A DNA stretch of 64,000 nt from Mesorhizobium sp. SOD10 (GTDB lineage: Bacteria > Pseudomonadota > Alphaproteobacteria > Rhizobiales > Rhizobiaceae). The DNA lies in the NCBI GenBank assembly GCA_000824805.1, contig CCNA01000060.1, positions 248,001-312,000 of the forward strand. The letters run 5' to 3'. Below, piece after piece: positions 31,897 to 40,214 of the stretch (its first letter is position 1; the number at the start of each line of letters is the position of its first letter). The translations under genes were made by a program, and so were the position numbers. Under the pieces are notes generated by a model. It had not been told where the DNA came from. It saw nothing but the letters and a program-made list of their open reading frames with translations, and ran no database searches.

Positions 31897-32940
31897 TCAA
31901 CTGCCCGGCACCACCCAGGCATCGGACACCGCGACATGCACAAGCTGCCCCGCCGCCAGCGCCTCGGCGCTGTCGACCAGCAGATGCTGTCCGGGCTCGG
32001 CGAGCGCCAGCCGCACCTCATGCACCGGTCCGCGATAGACGCTGTCCAGCACTGTTGCCGGCAGGCCCTCGGCCGCGATGCGCAGGGCTTCCGGGCGCAG
32101 CAGGACCTTGACCGCGCCGGCCGGCTTGTCGTGGCTGCGCGCCGCGAGCCGGTGGCCGGCAATATCGATGATCGAGGCCTGATCCGAATGGCCGACGGTG
32201 TTGCCCGAAATCAGGCTGCCGCGGCCGACGAAACCGGCAACCGCGGCGTCGGCGGGAGAACGATAGATCTCCTGCGGGGGCGCTGCCTGCAGCAGCCTGC
32301 CTTTGCTCATCACGGCGACACGGTCGGCAAGCGCCAGCGCCTCCGCTTGGTCATGCGTGACATAGACGATCGTCGCGCCAGTGCGGCGATGGATGTCGCG
32401 GAAGGCGTCGACCATCGCGGCGCGTAGATGCATGTCGAGATTGGCGAGCGGCTCATCGAACAGGATGATGCCGGTTTCGGCGACGAGACAGCGGGCGAGA
32501 GCCACGCGCTGCCTCTGGCCACCCGACAATTCGTCGATGCGGCGCTTGGCGTAGCCGCCGAGCCCCACGATATCGAGCACCGCCGCGACGCGGGCAGGGA
32601 TGCCGGCGGCGGGCACATGCCTGGCTTTCAGCGGGTAAGCGACGTTTTCGGCGACATCCATATGCGGCCAGAGGGCGTAGGACTGGAAAACGACGCCGAC
32701 ATTGCGCGCCTCCGGCGGCACCTGCCGCTTCGGATCGGCGACAAGCGCGTCGCCAAGGAACACGCTGCCTTCGCTCGGCGCCTCGAAGCCGGCGATCAGG
32801 CGCAGCATTGTGGTCTTGCCGCAGCCGGAGGGGCCGAGCAGCGCGGTGAAGGAACCCTTCGGAAAGGCCAGCGAGACACCGTCCAGCGCCGTTGTGCCGC
32901 CATACCGCTTGGTGAGAGACTCGACCCGGATTTCGCTCAT
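31897..32940 (-). CDS. ABC transporter ATP-binding protein (FbpC/PotA-type)
   Basis: 347-residue importer ATPase. The start at 32940 gives MSEIRVESLTKRYGGTTAL. Walker A is LGPSGCGKTTMLRLIAG, the signature LSGGQRQRVALARCL, Walker B IILFDEPLANLD, and a C-terminal TOBE-like domain follows (VKVLLRPEALRIAAEG). Family and position make it the likely partner of the binding protein and permease at 29060-31794, but it is convergent to them rather than in the same operon. It must have its own promoter, upstream of 32940. Confidence 0.88.
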   Translation of the reverse strand: MSEIRVESLTKRYGGTTALDGVSLAFPKGSFTALLGPSGCGKTTMLRLIAGFEAPSEGSVFLGDALVADPKRQVPPEARNVGVVFQSYALWPHMDVAENVAYPLKARHVPAAGIPARVAAVLDIVGLGGYAKRRIDELSGGQRQRVALARCLVAETGIILFDEPLANLDMHLRAAMVDAFRDIHRRTGATIVYVTHDQAEALALADRVAVMSKGRLLQAAPPQEIYRSPADAAVAGFVGRGSLISGNTVGHSDQASIIDIAGHRLAARSHDKPAGAVKVLLRPEALRIAAEGLPATVLDSVYRGPVHEVRLALAEPGQHLLVDSAEALAAGQLVHVAVSDAWVVPGS

Positions 32941-33155
32941 GTTTTTCGCCCACGGCAGCTGTGATGGCCGGCAATAAGGTGGAAACCCGGCATTGGCAAT
33001 GCAGCCGGTTATCGACGCGGTCTGAGACCGATCTGCCGCACCGGCGAACCGATTCCTCATCGCACTGAGGTCACATTTGCGAGTCAGAAGGCCGCAAAAG
33101 AAACTTTTCAGAACGAGCGGCGTTGCTCCGGCCACGCCAGTTCGGGAGACAGGGA

Positions 33156-33458
33156 ATGGACAGACTGCAATTCGAGGTGCCGGTGCGCATCACGCCCGCG
33201 CCCGGCCTGCCGGTCGAGGAAATCTACAGCGTCGAGCAGGCGCTCGATTTCCTGCAGGACTGGCCGAAGCGCCAAGGCAAGGTCTACGAAGCCGCGTTCA
33301 ACGCCTGTTTCGGCGCTACGGTCGACGTGGTCAGCGCAGAGGAAGCCTGCCGCGCCTTCGCCGCCTTCTGCCGTGTCAGCGGATTGCTGGCGAAGGATGC
33401 GATGTTCCCCGGCAAGCTCGGCAGCAGGGCAGGAGCATATCGCGACGCGCGAGCTTAG
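33156..33458 (+). CDS. DUF982 family protein
   Basis: 100-residue soluble protein of the DUF982 family, largely confined to Rhizobiales. From ATG 33156 it reads MDRLQFEVPVRITPAPGLPV, with the family segment SVEQALDFLQDWPKRQGKVYEAAFNAC. Function unknown. It lies alone between two minus-strand genes; the C-terminus ends 15 bases before the convergent hydroxylase gene. Confidence 0.8.
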   Translation: MDRLQFEVPVRITPAPGLPVEEIYSVEQALDFLQDWPKRQGKVYEAAFNACFGATVDVVSAEEACRAFAAFCRVSGLLAKDAMFPGKLGSRAGAYRDARA

Positions 33459-33473
33459 AGCGCGACCGCAGCC

Positions 33474-34160
33474 TCAGCCGCCGAACGACACGCCGCGATA
33501 GCGCATTCCCACCTGGACGCCGCGCACGATCACACGCGACAGGATTTCCATGTCCAGCGGCATTTGCGGACGCCAAACGTCGAGCAGGAGAGCGACGCGG
33601 GGCTGATCCGAGTTGTTCATGACTTCGTGCTCGAACGTGTCGTCCCAGAGCATGCACTCGCCGTCGGCGATGCGCCTTTCCTCGTGATTGATCATCATGA
33701 TCGTCGCCGGACGGCCGTCCGGCTGCTTCGGGATGACCAGGCCGAGATGGAACCGCATGATGCCGCGAAAGGGTCCGCGGTGCGGCGGGATGTGCTTGCG
33801 CGGGGCGAGGAACGAGACGGCCGCCGATTTGACCTCGGGGCACTCCGTGAGCAGCCGGCTCAGCACCGGCATGCGCGCGAGATTCTCCGGCACCGTCATG
33901 TCATAGGCCTTGAGCACGAACATGCGCCAGTCGAGACCGTCATTGGCCGATATATCGGCCTGCTCCGGCATGATGTCGTGGAAGCGTGGCGCGCTGTTCA
34001 GCTTCGCCGCCAGCGCCTCGTCGCGGATATCTTGCCAAGCGGCGCTGAACTTCGCGGCATTGGGAAAATGCGTGCCGGCATCAAGAATGGCCGGTGCATC
34101 TATGCGCTTTTCATAGATACGGCGAACCAGATTGGTTCCGAGATCGTAGGCGCCTGACAT
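33474..34160 (-). CDS. Aspartyl/asparaginyl beta-hydroxylase family (LpxO-like) dioxygenase
   Basis: 228-residue Fe(II)/2-oxoglutarate-dependent dioxygenase. The iron-binding region is visible as HIPPHRGPFRGIMRFHLGL near residue 123, and the distal histidine is in LWDDTFEHEVMNNSD near residue 171; the 2-oxoglutarate Arg lies downstream in the RVALLLDVWRP region. The family includes LpxO, which 2-hydroxylates lipid A acyl chains, and peptide hydroxylases. No membrane segment is obvious, so the substrate cannot be named. Transcribed alone on the minus strand, upstream of the efflux operon's end. Confidence 0.85.
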   Translation of the reverse strand: MSGAYDLGTNLVRRIYEKRIDAPAILDAGTHFPNAAKFSAAWQDIRDEALAAKLNSAPRFHDIMPEQADISANDGLDWRMFVLKAYDMTVPENLARMPVLSRLLTECPEVKSAAVSFLAPRKHIPPHRGPFRGIMRFHLGLVIPKQPDGRPATIMMINHEERRIADGECMLWDDTFEHEVMNNSDQPRVALLLDVWRPQMPLDMEILSRVIVRGVQVGMRYRGVSFGG

Positions 34161-34213
34161 CTCATTACCTCAACGAGGCTGTTATATAGTGGGATATTGT
34201 TTGCGGCCATGGC

Positions 34214-35761
34214 TCACGGAGATTTGTACGGGCCGTCAACAGGCGGATAAACATCGTGCACATTGTCTCGTCGGGCCTTCGATGCCAGTCGCGGCCCGGT
34301 GCCGACATCGATGATTTCGGGCCTGGCGGTGTCAATCGCGCCGTCCCAGCCGCCGCCAAGCGCCTTGTTGAGGGCAATGTAGTCGGCGGCGATCGAGACG
34401 CGGCTTTGCAGGACGGAATCGTCGGCGGAATAGGCTGACCGTTCGGCATCGAGCACGTCGAGAAGGCTGGTCTCGCCAGCCTTGTAGAGCGTTCTTTCTA
34501 GGCGCGCGGCATCGCCATAGGACTTGGCCGAGGAGGCGAGCTTGCCGTTTCTGATGCGCTCCTGCGACAGCGAAACCGTGGCGTTCTCCACGTCCTCCAG
34601 CGCCGTGAGCACGGCGGCCTTGTAGGCGACGAAATACTGGTCGCGCTGAGCCTTGGCGACGTCGACGGCCGCCTGCAACCGGCCGCCATTGAACAATGGC
34701 ACGCTGAGCGTCGGACCAAAGGACCAGCCGATGGTGGAGTTCTTGCCGAGATCGCCGAGCTTGAGGGCGGTGGTGCTGATGTCGCCGGTCAGGCTGACGC
34801 TCGGATAGCGCGCCGCCTCGGCCTGGCCGATCTTGGCGGTGGACTGCGCATATTGACGCTCGGCCATGCGCACGTCCGGGCGGGTGAGCAGAATGTCGGC
34901 CGGGATACCGGTCGGGATCGGCAGGCGTGGCGCCGGGATCGGCTTCACGCGCCTCAGGCGTTCGTTGAGTGCCGCCGGCGGCCGCCCGGTCAGCACGGAA
35001 AGGCGATGCACGGCTTCGGCATAGCTTGCTTCCAGGCTCGGGAGGCCGGCTTCCGTACCGCTGGCCTGTCCTTCCGCCTTGGCGACATCCGCCGCGGTCG
35101 CCGAGCCGGCCAGAGCCATCGTGCGGGTGAGTTGAGCGGTCTGCCGCTGCGACGCGGCGGAGCGCCGGGCAAGCGCTATACGCGCTTGGTAGCCGCGCGC
35201 CTGGACATAGTTCGAGGTCACATCGCCAACCAGCGTGAGAAGGGTCGAACGCAGCTCCTCCTCGGAAGCGTCCAGCCCATAGCTCGCCGCCTCGACACCC
35301 CTGCGGTTGGCGCCGAAGAGGTCGAGTTCCCAGCTGGAATCGAAACCCGCCTGATACTGGCTATAGGTCTCGCTGGATGTGGTGCCGGCGGTGGTGGCCG
35401 AAACTTTGTTGCGGGTGGCCGAGGCAGATCCGTCGGCGGAGGGGAGCAACGCGCCCACCGATTGGCGATAGCTCGCCCGCGCCTCGCGGATCTTGGCCTT
35501 GGCGCTTGCCACATCGAGATTGCCGGCAACCGCTTCCTCGACGAGCGCGTTGAGCTCGGGATCGCGCAGGCGCTGCCACCATTTGGACAATTGCGCCGGT
35601 CTCGCCGGTTTCGCCGCCTTGTGCCCGCTCCAACTCGCCGGCATCGCCAGCAGAGGCTTCTGGTAATCCGGACCGACGACGCATCCCGAGAGCAGGACAG
35701 CGGCAAACGCGGGCAAAAAGAGCCCTTTCGCGGTCGCGAGACCGCGTTCAAAATCAAACAT
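34214..35761 (-). CDS. Outer membrane efflux lipoprotein (NodT/OprM-type)
   Basis: 515-residue outer-membrane channel of tripartite efflux systems. The lipobox AVLLSGCVVGPDYQKP gives a lipid-anchored mature N-terminus. Two outer-membrane factor repeats follow, with WWQRLRDPELNALVEEA in the first and RPDVRMAERQYAQSTAKIG in the second. It is the last gene of the five-gene RND operon and the only channel, so it probably serves both pumps. The first 13 bases after the pump gene's stop separate them. Confidence 0.9.
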   Translation of the reverse strand: MFDFERGLATAKGLFLPAFAAVLLSGCVVGPDYQKPLLAMPASWSGHKAAKPARPAQLSKWWQRLRDPELNALVEEAVAGNLDVASAKAKIREARASYRQSVGALLPSADGSASATRNKVSATTAGTTSSETYSQYQAGFDSSWELDLFGANRRGVEAASYGLDASEEELRSTLLTLVGDVTSNYVQARGYQARIALARRSAASQRQTAQLTRTMALAGSATAADVAKAEGQASGTEAGLPSLEASYAEAVHRLSVLTGRPPAALNERLRRVKPIPAPRLPIPTGIPADILLTRPDVRMAERQYAQSTAKIGQAEAARYPSVSLTGDISTTALKLGDLGKNSTIGWSFGPTLSVPLFNGGRLQAAVDVAKAQRDQYFVAYKAAVLTALEDVENATVSLSQERIRNGKLASSAKSYGDAARLERTLYKAGETSLLDVLDAERSAYSADDSVLQSRVSIAADYIALNKALGGGWDGAIDTARPEIIDVGTGPRLASKARRDNVHDVYPPVDGPYKSP

Positions 35762-35774
35762 TTGAGGGAACCCT

Positions 35775-38700
35775 TTATTCCTGAGTGGCTGTGGCTTGTG
35801 TCCCGCCCGTATCCTGCTTGGCCGCCCTGCCTTTGAAGATCCGGCGCACCGTGACGAACAACAGCGGCACCAGAAAGACGCCGATCACGGTCGCCGCGAT
35901 CATGCCGCCCATGACGCCGATGCCGACCGAGTTCTGCGCGCCGGAGCCCGCGCCGCTGGCGATCGCAAGCGGCGTGACGCCGAGGATGAAGGCCAGCGAC
36001 GTCATCAGGATTGGCCGCAGGCGTTGCCGCGCCGCTTCCAGTGTCGCTTCGACCAGTCCCATGCCAGCCGACTGTCGCTCGATGGCGAACTCGACGATGA
36101 GGATGGCGTTCTTGGCCGCGAGACCGATCGTGGTAAGCAGACCGACCTTGAAATAGACGTCGTTAGTCTGGCCGAAGAGAGTGGCCGCCGCCAGCGCGCC
36201 GAATATGCCGATCGGCACCGACAGCATGACGGCGAACGGGATCGACCAGCTTTCATAGAGCGCCGCAAGGCAGAGGAACACGACCAGCGCCGAAATCGCG
36301 TAGAGCGACATCGCCTGGTTGCCGGAAAGCCGCTCCTGGTGCGAGAGCCCGGTCCATTCATGCGAATATCCGGCCGGCAGTTGGGCGACCAGCCTGTCGA
36401 TCTCGTCCATGGCCGCGCCCGAGCTTTGGCCGGCGGCCGCGGCGCCCTGGATCTCGACCGCGGCCGAGCCGTTGTAGCGTTCGAGGCGGGGCGATCCGTA
36501 GGTCCAGTGGCTGGAGGCGAAGGCCGAGAACGGCACCATGGCGCCGCCGGAGTTGCGGACCTGCCACTTGTCGAGATCTTCCGGCTGCATGCGGAAATCC
36601 GGGTCCGACTGAAGATAGACCGGTTTCACCCGGCCGCGATCGATGAAGTCGTTGACGTAGTCGCTGCCCCAGGCGGTCGACAGCGTGTTGTTGATGTCGG
36701 CGAGGCTGATGCCGAGCGCGCTGGCCTTTTCCTGGTCGATATCGACCGAGAATTGCGGCTGGTCCTCCTGGCCGTTGGGGCGGGTGTTGGCGAGCAGCGG
36801 GCTCTTCGCGGCCAAGCCCAGAAGCTGGTTGCGCGTCTGGATCAGCGCCTCGTGGCCGGCGCCGTTGACGTCCTGCAGGTAGAAATCGAAGCCGTTGGTG
36901 TTGCCGAAACCCTGGATGGCGGGCGGGGCGAGCGCGAAGACCTGGGCGTCCCTGATCCTGGAGAAGGCGCCCACGGCGCGGCCGGCCACCGCCGACGCGG
37001 CGAGCGCCGGCGTCTTGCGCTGGTCGAAATCCTTCAGCCGCACGAAAGCGATGCCGACATTCTGTCCGGCGCCGCCGAAGCCGAAGCCGGAAGCGGTGAA
37101 CACGCCTTCGACAGCATCCTTCTCTTCGTTGAGATAGTGGTCGGTCACCTTGGCGAGCACGCGCTCGGTGCGATCCTGCGTCGCGCCGACAGGCAGCGAG
37201 GCGCTGGTGATCAGGATGCCCTGATCCTCATCCGGGAGGAACGAGCTCGGCAGCCGGGCGAACATCCAGCCCATGGCGATGACGATGGCCAGAAACACGG
37301 CGAGGAAGCGCCACGACCGGTTGATGATACCATGCGAGCCGTCGCGATAGGCGATCGTGCCGCGGTCGAAGAGGCGATTGAACCAGCCGAACGGCCCCTT
37401 CTGCGTCGCATGGTTCTTTGGCGCGCGCAGAATGGTGGCGCAGAGCGCCGGGGTCAGGACCAGCGCCACCAGCACCGAGAGCACCATGGCCGAGACGATG
37501 GTGACCGAGAATTGCCGGTAGATGATGCCGGTAGAGCCGCCGAAGAAAGCCATCGGCACGAACACGGCCGACAGCACGGTGGCGATGCCGATCAGCGCGC
37601 CGGTGATCTCGTTCATCGATTTGCGCGTCGCCTCTTTCGGCGGCAGGCCTTCCTCATGCATGACGCGTTCGACATTCTCGACCACGACGATGGCGTCGTC
37701 GACGAGCAGGCCGATGGCCAAAACCATGGCGAACATGGTGAGCGTGTTGATCGAATAGCCGAAGAAGGAGAGCACGCCGAACGTGCCGAGCAGCACCACC
37801 GGCACCGCGATCGTCGGGATGATGGTGGCGCGCAGGTTCTGCAGGAAAAGCAGCATCACCAGGAACACCAGCACGATCGCTTCGGCCAGCGTCTTCACCA
37901 CTTCCTCGATCGACAGGCGAACGAAGGGCGAGGTGTCGTACGGGTAGACGACCTCGACGCCTTGCGGGAAAGTCGAGCTCAGGCGGTTGATGGTCGCGCG
38001 CACCGCCTCGGCGGTGCTGATGGCGTTGGCGCCGGTGGCCAGGTTGACGGCGACGCCGGCGGCCGGCTTGCCGTTGTAATGGGCTTGGGTGGTGTAGCTT
38101 TCGGCGCCGATCTCGACCTTGGCGACATCGTTGAGGCGTACCAGCGAGCCGTCGGTGTTGCTCTTGAGGATGATGTTGCGGAACTGCTCGGCGGTCTGCA
38201 GCCGGCTCTTGGCCGTCACCGTGGCGTTGAGCTGCTGGCCCTTGCGCGCCGGCAGGCCGCCGAGCTGGCCGGCCGAAACCTGCGTGTTCTGCGCCTCGAT
38301 CGCAGTGGCGACATCGCTCGGCATCAGCGCGTATTGCGCCAGTTTGTCGGGATCGAGCCAGATGCGCATGGCGTAGCCGGAGCCGAAGAGCTGCGTCGAG
38401 CCGACGCCTTCGACGCGCTTCAGCGTGTCGTTGATGGTGGAGTCGACATAGTCGGCGAGGTCGGTCGAGTTCATCTTGCCGTCGGTGGAGACGAAGCCGA
38501 TGACCATCAGGAAGCCGGTCGAGGATTTGGAGACCGTGATGCCGTTGCTCTGGACGACCTGCGGCAGCTGCGACTGAACCAGTTGCAGCTTGTTCTGCGT
38601 CTGCACCTGCGCGGTATCGGGATTGGCGGCGCTGGTGAAGGTCAGCGTGATTGAGGCCTGGCCGGTCGAGGTCGAGGTCGCGGTCATGTAGTCTAGATTG

Positions 38701-38918
38701 TCGATGCCGGTCATGCCCTGCTCGATGACCTTGGTCACCGAGTTCTCCACCGTCTGGGCATCGGCGCCGGGATAGGTGGCGCTGATATTGACCGTGGTGG
38801 GAGCGATTTGGGGATATTGCGAGATCGGCAGCGTTTGCAGTGCCAGCAACCCGCCCAGCATGATCACGATCGCGATTACCCAGGCGAAGATCGGCCGGTT
38901 GATGAAGAAAGCCGACAT
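35775..38918 (-). CDS. RND multidrug efflux pump (HAE1/AcrB family), pump 1
   Basis: 1047-residue proton-driven inner-membrane pump. It starts MSAFFINRPIFAWVIAIVIM, as in AcrB. The proton relay Asp pair is in AIGLLVDDAIVVVENVERV (TM4), and the TM10 Lys region is in the second half. Large periplasmic loops follow TM1 and TM7. The pump is translated 4 bases after its adaptor's stop (38922). It is the classical hydrophobic/amphiphile exporter type; the substrate is unknown. Confidence 0.95.
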   Translation of the reverse strand: MSAFFINRPIFAWVIAIVIMLGGLLALQTLPISQYPQIAPTTVNISATYPGADAQTVENSVTKVIEQGMTGIDNLDYMTATSTSTGQASITLTFTSAANPDTAQVQTQNKLQLVQSQLPQVVQSNGITVSKSSTGFLMVIGFVSTDGKMNSTDLADYVDSTINDTLKRVEGVGSTQLFGSGYAMRIWLDPDKLAQYALMPSDVATAIEAQNTQVSAGQLGGLPARKGQQLNATVTAKSRLQTAEQFRNIILKSNTDGSLVRLNDVAKVEIGAESYTTQAHYNGKPAAGVAVNLATGANAISTAEAVRATINRLSSTFPQGVEVVYPYDTSPFVRLSIEEVVKTLAEAIVLVFLVMLLFLQNLRATIIPTIAVPVVLLGTFGVLSFFGYSINTLTMFAMVLAIGLLVDDAIVVVENVERVMHEEGLPPKEATRKSMNEITGALIGIATVLSAVFVPMAFFGGSTGIIYRQFSVTIVSAMVLSVLVALVLTPALCATILRAPKNHATQKGPFGWFNRLFDRGTIAYRDGSHGIINRSWRFLAVFLAIVIAMGWMFARLPSSFLPDEDQGILITSASLPVGATQDRTERVLAKVTDHYLNEEKDAVEGVFTASGFGFGGAGQNVGIAFVRLKDFDQRKTPALAASAVAGRAVGAFSRIRDAQVFALAPPAIQGFGNTNGFDFYLQDVNGAGHEALIQTRNQLLGLAAKSPLLANTRPNGQEDQPQFSVDIDQEKASALGISLADINNTLSTAWGSDYVNDFIDRGRVKPVYLQSDPDFRMQPEDLDKWQVRNSGGAMVPFSAFASSHWTYGSPRLERYNGSAAVEIQGAAAAGQSSGAAMDEIDRLVAQLPAGYSHEWTGLSHQERLSGNQAMSLYAISALVVFLCLAALYESWSIPFAVMLSVPIGIFGALAAATLFGQTNDVYFKVGLLTTIGLAAKNAILIVEFAIERQSAGMGLVEATLEAARQRLRPILMTSLAFILGVTPLAIASGAGSGAQNSVGIGVMGGMIAATVIGVFLVPLLFVTVRRIFKGRAAKQDTGGTQATATQE

Positions 38919-38921
38919 TGC

Positions 38922-40214
38922 TCAGTTCCCGGTTGCGCCAGAGGCGGGCTGTTTTGCGGCGCCGGCGGCATTGCCGCCGGCTGGCGCCGCCGAGGCGGAG
39001 CTTTGCTCGCGATCCTTGATCTCGCCGGTCGTTTCGTCGATCGTCACTTCGACCGCTGTCGCGTCGCCGCCGGCGCGCACCAGCTGCAGGCCCTCGACGA
39101 TGACGCGGTCGCCGTCGCCGACGCCGGAATCCACCAGCCAGTTGTTGCCGACACTGTTGCGCACGCTCAGCGTTCGCTGCTCGACCTTGCCCTGGGCATT
39201 GACCACCATGGCCGTCGCCTGGCCCTTGGGGTCGCGGGTGACGCCGCGCTGCGGCACGAGGAAGCTGTTTTGCGCAACGCCTTCCTCGACGATGGCGCGC
39301 ACATACATGCCGGGCAGGAGCAGGCGGTCGGGATTGGGGAACTGGGCTCTAAGCGCGAAGGTGCCGGTCGACTGGTCGACATTGGCGCCGGCGAATTCCA
39401 GCTTGCCGTTCTGCGCGTAGATGGTGCCGTTGTCGAGCTTCAGCTTGACGCTGACATTGGTCCCGCTGAATTTCAGCCGGCCTTCGTTGATCGCCTGGCG
39501 CAGATTGAGCAGGTTGGTGCTGGACTGCGTGACGTCGACATTGATCGGGTCGAGCGAGCGAATGGTGGTCAGCACCGTTTCCTGGTTGGCCGTGACCAGC
39601 GCGCCCGGCGTCAATGTCGATTTGTCGATCCGGCCGGCGATCGGCGCGGTGATCGAGGTGCGGTCGAGGCTGATCTTCGCGGTCTCGACGCTGGCCTTGG
39701 CCGATGCGACATCGGCCTGGGCCTGCGCCAGCGTCGCGGCGGCATCGTCGTAATCCTGCTTCGAGACCACGTTCTGCTTCAGCAGCCCGGAATAACGGTC
39801 GAACTTCGCCTGCGCGGTGGGCACCGCGGCTTCCGCCTTCTGCTGCGCGGCGACGGCGCTGTCATAGGCGGCCTGATAGCTCGCCGGATCGATGAGGTAG
39901 AGCGGCTGTCCCGCCACCACCTCGGCGCCTTCCTGGAACAGGCGCTGCTGGATGATGCCATCGACCTGCGGGCGCACCTCTGCGACGAGCGAGGCGGCGG
40001 TGCGGCCGGGCAGCTCGGCGGTGATCGCAACCGACTGCGGGTGCAGCGTGACGACGCCGACCTCGGGCCGCCCAACGCCACCCATGCCGGGCGGCACCTG
40101 GCTCTTTTCCTGCGAGCAGGCCGCCAGGAGCAGGGCAGCGCACAACATTCCGGCCCAGGAGGAAAGCTGGCGCGGCCTTGAACGCAGAAAGGATTGATTA
40201 GATTGCATGGGCAT
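38922..40214 (-). CDS. RND periplasmic adaptor lipoprotein (AcrA-type), adaptor 1
   Basis: 430-residue membrane fusion protein. The lipobox CAALLLAACSQEK anchors it to the inner membrane. A barrel-sandwich hybrid domain starts with ELPGRTAASLVAEVRPQVDG, followed by the coiled-coil hairpin and a C-terminal membrane-proximal domain. Starts are possible at 40214 or 40208; the first overlaps the end of pump 2 by 17 bases, so translation is coupled. It pairs with pump 1 directly downstream. Confidence 0.9.
   Translation of the reverse strand: MPMQSNQSFLRSRPRQLSSWAGMLCAALLLAACSQEKSQVPPGMGGVGRPEVGVVTLHPQSVAITAELPGRTAASLVAEVRPQVDGIIQQRLFQEGAEVVAGQPLYLIDPASYQAAYDSAVAAQQKAEAAVPTAQAKFDRYSGLLKQNVVSKQDYDDAAATLAQAQADVASAKASVETAKISLDRTSITAPIAGRIDKSTLTPGALVTANQETVLTTIRSLDPINVDVTQSSTNLLNLRQAINEGRLKFSGTNVSVKLKLDNGTIYAQNGKLEFAGANVDQSTGTFALRAQFPNPDRLLLPGMYVRAIVEEGVAQNSFLVPQRGVTRDPKGQATAMVVNAQGKVEQRTLSVRNSVGNNWLVDSGVGDGDRVIVEGLQLVRAGGDATAVEVTIDETTGEIKDREQSSASAAPAGGNAAGAAKQPASGATGN

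Noticed and set aside
35796..38654. 952-codon open frame antisense to RND pump 1
   Set aside because: Opposite-strand shadow of the well-supported AcrB-type gene; similar shadows occur over pump 2 and the polyhydroxyalkanoate synthase.
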